In this document: positions 38,823 through 47,381 of the stretch, piece after piece | Layout: each line of letters begins with the position of its first letter | Position numbering within the stretch: the first letter of the stretch is position 1 | DNA from: Spongiibacter marinus | GTDB taxonomy: Bacteria > Pseudomonadota > Gammaproteobacteria > Pseudomonadales > Spongiibacteraceae | DNA length: 64,000 nt | Assembly (NCBI RefSeq): GCF_016906995.1 | Contig: NZ_JAFBBD010000004.1 | Location: 248,001 to 312,000, forward strand | Direction: 5' to 3' | Made by a program: the position numbers and the translations under genes | Notes under the pieces: generated by a model | Database searches by the model: none | What the model was told of the DNA's origin: nothing | Seen by the model: only the letters and a program-made list of their open reading frames with translations

Positions 38823-39200
38823 TTAAGCCGCTGAGCGCTCCAACATGTCAGTGATTCGCCGCAAGGCTGGCAACAGCATTTTTTGCAATAATTCGGCGTC
38901 ATCGCGTGGCTGCAGCGCCTGCGCGAAGCAGTCCAGCCATTGCTGACTGTGCCTGGGTGCCAGCCCCAGGCCCCGGTGCGCCGCGGTAATGCACATACTG
39001 CCGTTACGCTCGGCATACACGGGGGGCCCGCCCATCCAGCTGATCAGGTACAGACTCAGCTGCTCGCTTACCGGACCGAGATCCGGCGTGTGCATGGCGC
39101 GAATTTCTTCATAGGCTGGCTCACTGTCCATCAAGCGATAGAACTCGGCAACAACATCGCGAATACCTCGTTCACCCATAATCTCGTATGGCGTTTGCAT
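38823..39200 (-). CDS. Group II truncated hemoglobin
   Basis: The start is the ATG at 39200 with a GAGG 5 nt upstream, giving 125 residues; a TTG at 39215 would overlap the HsaA stop. The 2-on-2 globin pattern is seen in YEIMGERGIRDVVAEFYRLMD, LSLYLISWMGGPPVY and AAHRGLGLAPRHSQQWLDCFAQAL, with the proximal His and the Trp of helix G. It binds O2 or NO. It is the last gene of the KshA-extradiol-HsaA operon, where it may supply O2 to oxygenases or protect them from NO. That role is inferred. Confidence 0.88.
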   Translation of the reverse strand: MQTPYEIMGERGIRDVVAEFYRLMDSEPAYEEIRAMHTPDLGPVSEQLSLYLISWMGGPPVYAERNGSMCITAAHRGLGLAPRHSQQWLDCFAQALQPRDDAELLQKMLLPALRRITDMLERSAA

Positions 39201-39211
39201 GGCAGCCTCAC

Positions 39212-40396
39212 TCAAAGGAAGAAGTCCGTGTTCGGCTGTCCCAGCATGGTAGCGCCCAAATTGCGGCCAAACTTGAAGGGGTTATTCGCAACGTGTTGGC
39301 GACCAGCATTAATATCCAACCACGCGCGATTGAGCGGGTGACCGCAGAAAATTCCCTGCGCGCCACAGGCGATGAAAAGCTCATTCACAGCATCAGCGCA
39401 CTTGCGGGAGATACTGGCAGCGTGGAAACGGCGCTGAATGCGTTGCTCAATGGCGGGCGTGTCACCGGCCTCGGCGGTATTCACAAAATACGCCAGATCA
39501 TCTTTGAGCATTACCCGGCACTCAGTAATTGCCGACACGGCATTGGCCAGTGCCATTTGCACATTGGGGTCTTTGGCTGCGCGTGCACCATCGTTCAAAC
39601 CCACGCGATTGCGATTCACCTCAACGTAGCTGTCCACCACGCCCTGCAAGGCACCAATGGACGAGCAGGCAACCGCGCGAGTGAAAATCTGGCCGAAGGG
39701 CAAACGGAAAATAGCATTGGTGTTTTCCTTACAACCCGGATTGTCGCCGCTAAAACCGTCCGCACTGCGGTGGGTGCGGTACTCAGGTACAAACACCGGT
39801 TCTTTGATCACGATGTCGTTCGAGCCCGTTCCCTGAAGGCCGCTCACATCCCAGTTATCGACGATGTCATAGTCGCCCAACGGCACCAAAAAAGTCCGGT
39901 AATCAGGGGCTTCGCCGTCGGCCGCGGGTGGCACCATGCCCCCCAAAAACGCCCACTTACAGTGTTTGGAACCCGAGGAAAAACCCCAGTGTCCAGAGAG
40001 CATATACCCTCCTTCGACACGTTTTACCTTACCCACTGGCATATATGAGGACGAGATCAACGTGGAATCGTCGTCGCCCCACACATCTTGCTGTGCGCGG
40101 TCGTCAAACATACCCAGCTGCCAATTGTGGATAGCGACTACGCCCAGTACCCACGCGGTCGACATACAGCCCTCGGCAAGGGTTTGCTGCACATCAAAAA
40201 ATTGCTGGGGAGGAAGCTCATAGCCGCCGTAGCGGGCGGGCTGCATAATCTTGAAAAATCCGCTGCGCTGCATCTCGGCAATGGTGGCATCCGGCAGGCG
40301 ACCCAGTGACGCTGCCTCGTCTTGACGCTCAAGCAGGGCGGGAACCATGGCGCGGGCGTCGAGCAACAGCTGTTTACTACGGTTAAAATCACTCAT
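39212..40396 (-). CDS. hsaA: HsaA-like flavin-dependent monooxygenase
   Basis: This 394-residue acyl-CoA-dehydrogenase-fold protein is of the two-component monooxygenase type. Motifs RYGGYELPPQQFFDVQQTLAEGCMSTAWVLGVVAIHNWQLGMFD, SGHWGFSSGSKHCKWAFLGG and WDVSGLQGTGSND fit HsaA/TesA2, the oxygenase that hydroxylates 3-HSA (the opened A-ring phenol of steroids) using reduced flavin from HsaB. No HsaB-like reductase is in the window. The ring-cleavage dioxygenase that would act next is 22 bp upstream. A related phenol hydroxylase is the main alternative. Confidence 0.8.
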   Translation of the reverse strand: MSDFNRSKQLLLDARAMVPALLERQDEAASLGRLPDATIAEMQRSGFFKIMQPARYGGYELPPQQFFDVQQTLAEGCMSTAWVLGVVAIHNWQLGMFDDRAQQDVWGDDDSTLISSSYMPVGKVKRVEGGYMLSGHWGFSSGSKHCKWAFLGGMVPPAADGEAPDYRTFLVPLGDYDIVDNWDVSGLQGTGSNDIVIKEPVFVPEYRTHRSADGFSGDNPGCKENTNAIFRLPFGQIFTRAVACSSIGALQGVVDSYVEVNRNRVGLNDGARAAKDPNVQMALANAVSAITECRVMLKDDLAYFVNTAEAGDTPAIEQRIQRRFHAASISRKCADAVNELFIACGAQGIFCGHPLNRAWLDINAGRQHVANNPFKFGRNLGATMLGQPNTDFFL

Positions 40397-40417
40397 TATT
40401 TTCTACCTCAATTCTTG

Positions 40418-41311
40418 CTAGTTGTCGGCGTGCTGCCAGTGATGGCCCCACTGTGAGGGGCGCGTACTAAAGGTGGGGCGGTAGTGCTGCCAATCCAGCT
40501 GCAATCCGCCGCAGCCAAACTCAATCGCAAAACCGCCTGGGCTATTTACATACACCGATACCATCTGGTCGTTGCAGTGTTTGCCCAGCGACGCGGCCAC
40601 ACCAACGTTGTGGCTGCGGCAACGGTCCATAAACAGTCCCAGTTGATCGAGGTCTGGCACCTCAAACATCAGGTGCACACAGCCACTCGCCGCCGGATTC
40701 GGGTCTTGGTAAATGGCCAGGCTGTGGTGCCGGGGGTTATCGACATGAAGAAAGTGCAGGCCCTGCTCGCCCAGCTGCATGGAATCGGTATACTCAAAAC
40801 CCAGCAGCCTGTGATAAAAATCGATACAGGCGTCGAACTCTCGGGTTGGCAACACATAGTGCCCCAGCCCCATGTCGCCGTTGAAGCCGGTTTCAAACGC
40901 GGGCACGCCGACCTCGCTTTGCAAGGCTAAACAGTCCAGCGCGCAGCTTTTCACCAGTTCAACTCGCTGACCGCTGGGGTCGTTAAGGGCCAGTCCGTCA
41001 CGTATTTTGCGCTGCGCACATGCCGCCTCGCTTAGGCGGCTGACGTGCACGCCCTGCTCGGCCAAACGTGTACTCAGTACCTCCAAGTCCTCATCGGCGG
41101 CAAGCTCCCAACCCGCTGTATGAAAGCGCTCACGCTCGCCGTGCACGACAGCCACTCGCCAGCAGTAAGCGTCCATTTTATAGAGGTCCCAGTCCGCCGA
41201 GCGACCCGCCGCCTGCAGGCCAACAACCTGCGTGAGAAAGTGCGCCCACTGGGCGGTGTCACGGGTCTCGATCAGCACATAACCGAGAGCATTAATGCGT
41301 GTCAGTGACAT
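40418..41311 (-). CDS. hsaC: HsaC/BphC-like extradiol dioxygenase
   Basis: This 297-residue two-domain VOC protein has Fe(II) ligands His151 (GLGHYVLP), His213 (CVHLMFEV) and Glu264 (FAIEFG). The catalytic His196 (RHHSLAIY) and Tyr254 are conserved as in BphC. It should cleave a catechol at the meta position; context points to the A-ring catechol 3,4-DHSA of steroid degradation. Its start overlaps the kshA stop by one base (TAATG). Confidence 0.88.
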   Translation of the reverse strand: MSLTRINALGYVLIETRDTAQWAHFLTQVVGLQAAGRSADWDLYKMDAYCWRVAVVHGERERFHTAGWELAADEDLEVLSTRLAEQGVHVSRLSEAACAQRKIRDGLALNDPSGQRVELVKSCALDCLALQSEVGVPAFETGFNGDMGLGHYVLPTREFDACIDFYHRLLGFEYTDSMQLGEQGLHFLHVDNPRHHSLAIYQDPNPAASGCVHLMFEVPDLDQLGLFMDRCRSHNVGVAASLGKHCNDQMVSVYVNSPGGFAIEFGCGGLQLDWQHYRPTFSTRPSQWGHHWQHADN

Positions 41312-42387
41312 TACTCTGACCCCACCTGAGCGTGGGGATACTTGATTCGCGTTTCGTGCTCTTTCAGCGCGGTGATGTTATCCGGGATGTCCGCAACGTC
41401 CATGTAGAACTGGCTGTACCACTTGCGCAGCATATTAATCGGGCCGTCGCCGTCGCACATTAGTGGGTTATCAATGCGAACTTTGTTGTTCCAAATTTCA
41501 ACGTCCTGCACGAAGGAGTCGACCGACATCTGCGTGTAGGCCTGCACTAAGGCGGTATTTTCCTCTTCACTCAGGCTGGGGTCTTTCTTAACCATGACGC
41601 CTAAGCGAATGATGAACTCCTCCATGTTTACCGGCACGTGGCTCACCAGCAGGTGGGTCGTGACTTCGCGCCCATCCATCGAACCGACCATGGTGGTGGT
41701 CATATACGCGGGCCCTTCGTAGGTCGCAACGGAGGTAAAGCCCTGGCCCTCGTCGGCCAGAATATCGTGACCACCCGACATCACCTGCGTGTAGGTGTGC
41801 CCGTCTTGAATGTTTTTGAAGGTCTGCACTTGGGAGTAGTGAACAGGGCCAAAGTGCGCCATATCGGCCATGTTATCGACCAGCTCACGGCAGTTGGAAT
41901 GAATGGTAAATTCGGCAATATTCCAATCTGACCACTCGCCAGAAAAATAATCACTGTTGCGGCGTGGACGCTGCTCGGGAATGGGTGGGTGCCCCTCCGG
42001 GTCGTGCCAGACAAAGGCGAGGCCGTTTTCTTCCATAACCGGCATCGAGGGAATCACTGCTTTCGGGGGAATACGGTCGGCATAGGGGATATCGTCACAC
42101 ACCCCATCGCCACCCCAGCTCCACTCATGGAAGGGGCAGCGCAGCGAGTTTCCGCACACTTTGCCACGGCTCAAGTCCGCCCCCATATGCGGGCAATACG
42201 AGCCGACGACATATAGCTCGCCGCTCTCCTCTCCCCGAAACGCAACCCATTTACTGCCAAAATAATTTAATGCCGTAGGCTCGCTGCCAAAACTGCTGGC
42301 TTTACCCAGACAATGCCAGCCCCTCGCGTAGCGCTCTGGCAGGGGCTTGGTTTCGATGATGTAGGGTTCGCGCAGGGGCTTGTTCAT
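41311..42387 (-). CDS. kshA: 3-ketosteroid 9-alpha-hydroxylase oxygenase KshA
   Basis: This is a 358-residue Rieske oxygenase. The Rieske ligands are Cys65, His67, Cys84 and His87 (CPHMGADLSRG...RCPFHEWSWGGDG). The catalytic iron site has His178, His183 and Asp295 (DNMADMAHFGPVHY; DSFVQDVEIWNNKVRIDNPL). The N-terminal PERYARGWHCLG and the C-terminal YSQFYMDVADI closely follow actinobacterial KshA. It hydroxylates C9 of 4-androstene-3,17-dione-type steroids, opening ring B. KshB reductase is not in the window. First gene of the operon; an operator-like palindrome lies 25 bp upstream. Confidence 0.9.
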   Translation of the reverse strand: MNKPLREPYIIETKPLPERYARGWHCLGKASSFGSEPTALNYFGSKWVAFRGEESGELYVVGSYCPHMGADLSRGKVCGNSLRCPFHEWSWGGDGVCDDIPYADRIPPKAVIPSMPVMEENGLAFVWHDPEGHPPIPEQRPRRNSDYFSGEWSDWNIAEFTIHSNCRELVDNMADMAHFGPVHYSQVQTFKNIQDGHTYTQVMSGGHDILADEGQGFTSVATYEGPAYMTTTMVGSMDGREVTTHLLVSHVPVNMEEFIIRLGVMVKKDPSLSEEENTALVQAYTQMSVDSFVQDVEIWNNKVRIDNPLMCDGDGPINMLRKWYSQFYMDVADIPDNITALKEHETRIKYPHAQVGSE

Positions 42388-42411
42388 GGCGGCTGTCCTC
42401 TGTGTTCGCTG

Positions 42412-42430
42412 TTGTCACCACTTGTGACAA
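42412..42430. promoter_or_regulatory. Operator-like palindrome before kshA
   Basis: TTGTCAC-CACTT-GTGACAA is a perfect inverted repeat of 7+7 bp with a 5-nt spacer. It ends 25 bp before the kshA ATG, in the leader or promoter of the ring-degradation operon. The cognate regulator is not obvious in the window. Confidence 0.65.
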
Positions 42431-42541
42431 CTCATGGCACACAGAGTAAGGGGCGCCCCGCTACTGGAATTTGATATAGATCAACTGCGCTCAGCTGCCC
42501 ATCCGAATGGACGACCTCCAAAAAGACGAGTCGAACACCGC

Positions 42542-43117
42542 CTATTCCGGGGCGATCAGGCTGATAGCACCGCGGATGTCTCCCACCGCATAGCCCGTCG
42601 CACGGTCTTGGGGATAGCGTTCAGACAAGGCTTTTACTACCGGTGGCGCCAAATTGCTGCCGTGGCAATTCAGGCATAAACCTTCCACGCCTTGCGCCTT
42701 CATAAAGCGATAGCGACCATCCTGCCATTGGCCATCGTTTAGCGCCGCGACCGCCTCTCCCTCAGCCTTACGCCGCTCAAAGTCTTCGAGCACGCCGCGC
42801 TCATAGGCGTCGGGCACCGCATTGGGGTTGCGCGCTTTGAGGCTGACTCGCTTAACTGTCCAACCCGTGTCCTGGCTAATTTGCGCGGCAATGGCCGGTG
42901 CAATATCCGCACATACGTTGATGGCATGGGCAAAGCCTCCCGACTTCACTGCTGCCTGCAACTGCGGCTTCAAGGTGGCACCAAAGCGCTTCACGATAGG
43001 CAGGGCCTGCGCTTGCATTTCAGCAGCACTGGGCTGGGACGGTTGCTGGGGCTCGGCGATGGCCGATACGGCAAGAGAGCCAGCAAGTATGGCGATGAGG
43101 GATGTTTTAACAGACAT
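42542..43117 (-). CDS. DUF3365-type heme-binding protein
   Basis: The start is taken at 43117 (MSVKTSLIAILAGSLAVSAIAE, a good signal peptide); an ATG at 43138 is possible. The 191-residue protein has a heme c motif CLNCH (Cys148, Cys151, His152) in the DUF3365 (Tll0287-like) domain, with the preceding VCADIAPAIAAQISQDTGWTVKRVSLKARNPNAVPDAYERGVLEDF pattern. It is a periplasmic c-type heme protein, a possible sensor or electron carrier. It follows the TonB receptor by 86 bp. Confidence 0.85.
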   Translation of the reverse strand: MSVKTSLIAILAGSLAVSAIAEPQQPSQPSAAEMQAQALPIVKRFGATLKPQLQAAVKSGGFAHAINVCADIAPAIAAQISQDTGWTVKRVSLKARNPNAVPDAYERGVLEDFERRKAEGEAVAALNDGQWQDGRYRFMKAQGVEGLCLNCHGSNLAPPVVKALSERYPQDRATGYAVGDIRGAISLIAPE

Positions 43118-43203
43118 AAACGCGCTCCGAGGTGACATGCCCCACCATTATCGCCGTTTAGGCGAGCAAGTGGGCGGGACATATCGTCGCAGTGGCGCCG
43201 GAG

Positions 43204-45534
43204 CTACCAGTTAAAGCGCAGCGATCCGTATACCTGGCGTCCAGGGTTTTGCTGAGCATAGTAGGTTCCCGGGAACAGCACCGAGTCTATCACCTGATTC
43301 TGAGTGCGCTCATCGCTCGCATTCTTCACACCCACGGTGGCACTCCACCACTCATCTGCGCTGGCAAGCGACAGGCGCAAATTAAGCTTGGTGTTAGCAG
43401 GTACACGGGTGTTGTCGTCGAGGTCGACATCGGTGTATTGCTCACCTTGATGGATGATATCCGCCGCGATATTCACACTGAAGGCATCGCCCAGCGTAAA
43501 GTGCAGGCTGGGGCTCAGTGTCGCGCTCACTTCGGGGGCAAAGGCGATGCGCTCGCCACTGAGGTCCTGGCGCTGATCAATGCCATCCGTGACCGGCGCG
43601 GGCGCGCCTTGATACTCGTCGTAGCGCGCATCAAGCAAACCCAACGACCCCGACATTGACAGCGGCTCCCAAGGCGTCAGCCACTGCCAATCCACCTCCA
43701 GGCCCTGCGAGGTTGCCGTAGCGGCATTACTAACGTCGAAGAACACGCCATTAAATGCCAGGACCTGTAGGTCCTCAAACTCGGTGCGGTACAAGGTGGC
43801 ATTCACGCTGAGACTGCGGTCGAAGAAACGCCCCTTGATTCCCAGCTCCGCCGTGGTTGCATTTTCGTCGTCGAACTCAATGTCTTCGCCGGTGAACGAA
43901 ATAGCATTGAAACCGCCGCTTTTAAAACCGCGACTCACGGTTGCAAAGACATTGGTTTCTTCGCTCAGGTAGTACATAACAGAGAGTTTGGGCGACACGT
44001 CGCGTTCGTTACGCTCGAGCCCACGCTTGTTGTAGTCCTGGGTATCCAGTAACAGCGGCGTGACACAGGCCAACGCGGGCAGCATGGTGGTACTGCTACA
44101 GGCCGACTCTCCCAAACTATCAATGCGCTTGTCTTCGCGATTAAAGCGCAGCCCCGGTGTCACCACCCAGTTATCGCCAAGGCTCAAACTGAATTGACCA
44201 AACAGCGCCAGCGACTCGGTGTTTTGCAAGTAGTGAAAACGGAAATGGTCGTCGGTGGTTGTTTGCGCCAGTAGTCGTAGCGCGGGCAGCAAGATCGCAT
44301 CACTGCCTGCCATTTGTTGGGCGTCGTCGGTTCCCAGCCAGCTGCCGATGTCATCCCCTAATTGGAGCTTGGCATTAAGTTCGTAGTCCGACTCGAAGTA
44401 GAACAATCCAGCGACAAACTGCAGGTCATTCCCCAAGCCAAACAAGCTTTCGGCGTTACCCGTAAAGCGCCATTCCAAGGTGTCCTGACGGTAGTCCTCA
44501 CGGTTAAACAAGGTGAGCAGATCTGCCGGTGAAACATCCATATCCTGGTCTTGCTCAACAAAAAAATCGCTGCGCCCCAATACGGCAACCATATTCAAGT
44601 CGCGCAGTGCGCCAACTTCGCCAAAGCTGTATGACAACTTGGCGCTGTAGGTTGTTGACCCTTTCTCCAGCTCGCCGTCTCGGTTCATGCTAGTGGTGAA
44701 GTCTTCCGGGTCATCTTCAATATTGGCATCAAAGTCGGCCAGATAGTCGCGCGTATCCGCATCCAGTGCTTTTAGCTGCTTGGGCCAATAGGCCATTTCG
44801 GTTTGTGACTCCAGCGCAATGAGCTCGATCTCCATGGCGTCGCTGGGAACAAATAGCAGTTTTAAGCGCTGAGCATCCTGCTCAGAAGCCTCTTGGTCGC
44901 GCCCGCTAAACTGATTATGCAATTGGCCGTCGCGCTGGGTATCCATCGCGGCAAAACGAAGGCCGAACCAATCGTTGACCATGCCCCCTGCTCCCACCTC
45001 TACTCGCTGTTCGCCAAACTCGCCTGCGCGCAGCTCGGCGTTGGCGCTGAACGCCTCGGTGACGGGACGGCTGAATACGTTGAAAACACCTGACACGGTA
45101 TTCTTACCAAACAGCGTGCCCTGTGGGCCGCGTAACACTTCAACGCGACCGACATCAAACATACCTTCGGTAAAATAACCGGCCCGCCCCATAAACAGCT
45201 CGTCTTGCACAAGCCCCACGGAGCTTTCAAAACTCGGATTAAAGGTATTGGTACCGAAACCGCGAATAAAAATCTGCGGAGAACCTGGGTCGTTATCGTC
45301 CATGCGAACATTGGGAACAAAAACTGACAGCTCCTGCAAATCGCCGATTGCGGCATCCTGCATAAACTCGCCGTCGACAGCGGTCACCGAAATAGGCACG
45401 TCCTGCAGACTCTGCTCGGTTTTTTGCGCGGTGATAATCACTTCTTCCAAGACCCGCGACTGAGCCTGCACGACGCCAGCCGAGGCAATACCAACCATGC
45501 ACAGCAGAGGGCGAATAAATGCGGATTTCATCAA
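43204..45534 (-). CDS. TonB-dependent receptor
   Basis: This 776-residue protein has a signal peptide (to about AQSR, residue 27). The TonB box VLEEVIITAQKTEQ starts at residue 28, then a plug (VPISVTAVDGEFMQDAAIGDLQEL, GRVEVLRGPQGTLFGKNTVSG), and the barrel ends in YGSLRFNW. It resembles the first receptor in the window but is clearly a separate gene of the same group. Context (KshA operon on one side, FAD oxidoreductase and cytochrome on the other) suggests a hydrophobic substrate such as a steroid; this is inferred. Confidence 0.95.
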   Translation of the reverse strand: MMKSAFIRPLLCMVGIASAGVVQAQSRVLEEVIITAQKTEQSLQDVPISVTAVDGEFMQDAAIGDLQELSVFVPNVRMDDNDPGSPQIFIRGFGTNTFNPSFESSVGLVQDELFMGRAGYFTEGMFDVGRVEVLRGPQGTLFGKNTVSGVFNVFSRPVTEAFSANAELRAGEFGEQRVEVGAGGMVNDWFGLRFAAMDTQRDGQLHNQFSGRDQEASEQDAQRLKLLFVPSDAMEIELIALESQTEMAYWPKQLKALDADTRDYLADFDANIEDDPEDFTTSMNRDGELEKGSTTYSAKLSYSFGEVGALRDLNMVAVLGRSDFFVEQDQDMDVSPADLLTLFNREDYRQDTLEWRFTGNAESLFGLGNDLQFVAGLFYFESDYELNAKLQLGDDIGSWLGTDDAQQMAGSDAILLPALRLLAQTTTDDHFRFHYLQNTESLALFGQFSLSLGDNWVVTPGLRFNREDKRIDSLGESACSSTTMLPALACVTPLLLDTQDYNKRGLERNERDVSPKLSVMYYLSEETNVFATVSRGFKSGGFNAISFTGEDIEFDDENATTAELGIKGRFFDRSLSVNATLYRTEFEDLQVLAFNGVFFDVSNAATATSQGLEVDWQWLTPWEPLSMSGSLGLLDARYDEYQGAPAPVTDGIDQRQDLSGERIAFAPEVSATLSPSLHFTLGDAFSVNIAADIIHQGEQYTDVDLDDNTRVPANTKLNLRLSLASADEWWSATVGVKNASDERTQNQVIDSVLFPGTYYAQQNPGRQVYGSLRFNW

Positions 45535-45581
45535 TAATTTCCTTATTAGCAGCAGCTAGCTAAGCCGTTTAGCACGCCGTA

Positions 45582-46973
45582 TTAGTCGCGCATGCGCGTC
45601 CCAAAAACAGAGGCCAGATGACCATTCAAAAAGCGCCCATCGGGATCGAGTTCTTCACGCAGCGCCGTAAAGTCCTGCCACTGGGGATATAGCTTGGAAA
45701 GCTGCGCCGCATTCAGACTATGCAGTTTCCCCCAGTGCGGGCGGCCCTCATACTTCCAGAATATGGGCTCAACCGCGGCAAAGAAATTGTGGTAGTCCAG
45801 CTCGTAAGACTGGTGCACAGAGATCGCACAGCCGTCGCGACCGCTGAACATTGACAGCGGTATATCATCGGCCTTGATATAGCGGTACTCCAGCGGCAAA
45901 AAGCTGTTCAAGTTCTTCTTGCGCACCAGCGCCATGATCTCTCGTAAGCAATCCGGGCCAGCCTCGGCGGGCACGGTATACTCCATTTCGTTAAACCGCT
46001 GATCGCGCACATTGGCAAACACCTTGTATGACTGGTCGATCACGTCGGGAAAATCCATCTGCTTAGCCAGCGTATTCACCAGCGATGCCCGAGCATTCGG
46101 AAAGCCCCCTGCGTATTTATGCACATTGCGCAACAAGCTCACTTTGTCGCCATCACCACCGCCCTCTTTGGGCAGCGTGTTCGGATCGTTAGTTTCGTTC
46201 AGTGTCACGCACAGCGAAACATCCGAATGCAGTATGGGAATAAATTCAAAGCGATCATTCTCTTTGCGCAAGCGGTCTACATCTTCGAGCAGTTCGTTGG
46301 TGTCCTGCACCCAGGTTTGCTCATGTACGCGGAACGGTTGCCGGTTTTTCATGCGAATGCGGGTAATTACCCCCAAGGCGCCCAACGAAACGCGAGCGGC
46401 GGAGAAAATCTCAGGATTATTTTCCGCATCGCAATCAAGTACGTCACCACTGGCGGTAATTAAGCGCAGACCGCTGACATACGCCGAATAGGAACCGTAG
46501 TCGATGCCGGTTCCATGGGTAGACGTTGCAATGGCTCCCGCCAGCGTTTGGTAGTCAATATCCGCCATATTGACCAGCGCCTGCCCCGCCTCATGCAGGG
46601 GCTGCCCCATCTGCGACATGGGTGTTCCCGCCCAAAATTCCGCCTCCAGGGTGTCAGGGTTATGGCCGATCATGCCCGTCAGTTGCGCCAGTGACACCAG
46701 CGTGCCATCGGTCGGAACCAACGCAGAGAAGGAGTGTGAGGCCCCAACCGGCCGCACCACACCGCGGCTGTTTTCCAGCAAGTCGGCAATGGCCGCTTCG
46801 CTGGTGGGCGCGACCCGTTGCGCGGGAATACAGCGCTGGCCACCTGACCAGTTCGACCACGGAATCAGTCTTCGACGCCGCGCGGCCGCCGATACGGGGC
46901 TCCAACTTGTCACCGCACCCAGGGCGGCGGCCGTTGAGAGTTGCTTAAGAACGGTTCTGCGAGTAACAGCCAC
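45582..46973 (-). CDS. FAD-binding oxidoreductase (aldonolactone oxidase-like), Tat signal
   Basis: This 463-residue VAO-family enzyme has a twin-arginine signal (VTRRTVLKQLSTAAALGAV). The FAD PCMH domain has VRPVGASHSFSALVPTDG, where His80 is a candidate for covalent flavin attachment. The ALO domain includes PHWGKLHSL near the C-terminus. It should oxidise an alcohol or lactol group of a small molecule in the periplasm. A start GTG 2 bp after the cytochrome stop suggests that cytochrome c is the electron acceptor. The family also contains sterol oxidases, so the substrate is open. Confidence 0.87.
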   Translation of the reverse strand: MAVTRRTVLKQLSTAAALGAVTSWSPVSAAARRRRLIPWSNWSGGQRCIPAQRVAPTSEAAIADLLENSRGVVRPVGASHSFSALVPTDGTLVSLAQLTGMIGHNPDTLEAEFWAGTPMSQMGQPLHEAGQALVNMADIDYQTLAGAIATSTHGTGIDYGSYSAYVSGLRLITASGDVLDCDAENNPEIFSAARVSLGALGVITRIRMKNRQPFRVHEQTWVQDTNELLEDVDRLRKENDRFEFIPILHSDVSLCVTLNETNDPNTLPKEGGGDGDKVSLLRNVHKYAGGFPNARASLVNTLAKQMDFPDVIDQSYKVFANVRDQRFNEMEYTVPAEAGPDCLREIMALVRKKNLNSFLPLEYRYIKADDIPLSMFSGRDGCAISVHQSYELDYHNFFAAVEPIFWKYEGRPHWGKLHSLNAAQLSKLYPQWQDFTALREELDPDGRFLNGHLASVFGTRMRD

Positions 46974-46975
46974 AA

Positions 46976-47341
46976 CTATTCTCCCTGTACACCAGCCATC
47001 AGTTCGATCAGTGCGACGAAGTCATCCTCTGAGCACTGGGGGCACATGCCCATCGGCGGCATGGAATTAAAGCCATCTATGCTGTGATCCAACAGGGTGT
47101 CCATCCCCTTGGCCAATCGCGGCGCCCAGGCCTGGACATCACCACTGATCGGCGCGCCGGTACCGGCAACACCGTGGCAATTCATGCAGGAGCTTTCGTA
47201 GGTACGGCGCAACACCGGGTCGTTAATTTGTAGCGCTGCAATCGGTGCGGCTGCCTCGGCGGCACTTTCACCCGTTTCTGAACTGCAGGCAACCAGGCCG
47301 GAAAAACCGGCAAGCAGCAGCAATGCGATACGTTTTTTCAT
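46976..47341 (-). CDS. Cytochrome c5-like lipoprotein
   Basis: This 121-residue protein has a lipobox (LLAGFSGLVACSS, Cys19). The heme motif is SCMNCHG (Cys52, Cys55, His56). MPPMGMCPQCS supplies the axial Met candidates and the C-terminal Cys pair typical of cytochrome c5. It is anchored facing the periplasm. It is placed 2 bp before the FAD oxidoreductase, probably taking electrons from it to the respiratory chain. Confidence 0.9.
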   Translation of the reverse strand: MKKRIALLLLAGFSGLVACSSETGESAAEAAAPIAALQINDPVLRRTYESSCMNCHGVAGTGAPISGDVQAWAPRLAKGMDTLLDHSIDGFNSMPPMGMCPQCSEDDFVALIELMAGVQGE

Positions 47342-47381
47342 TGTTTTTTCCTCTTAGTCCGCCGGGGTGCTCGCCAGCGCG

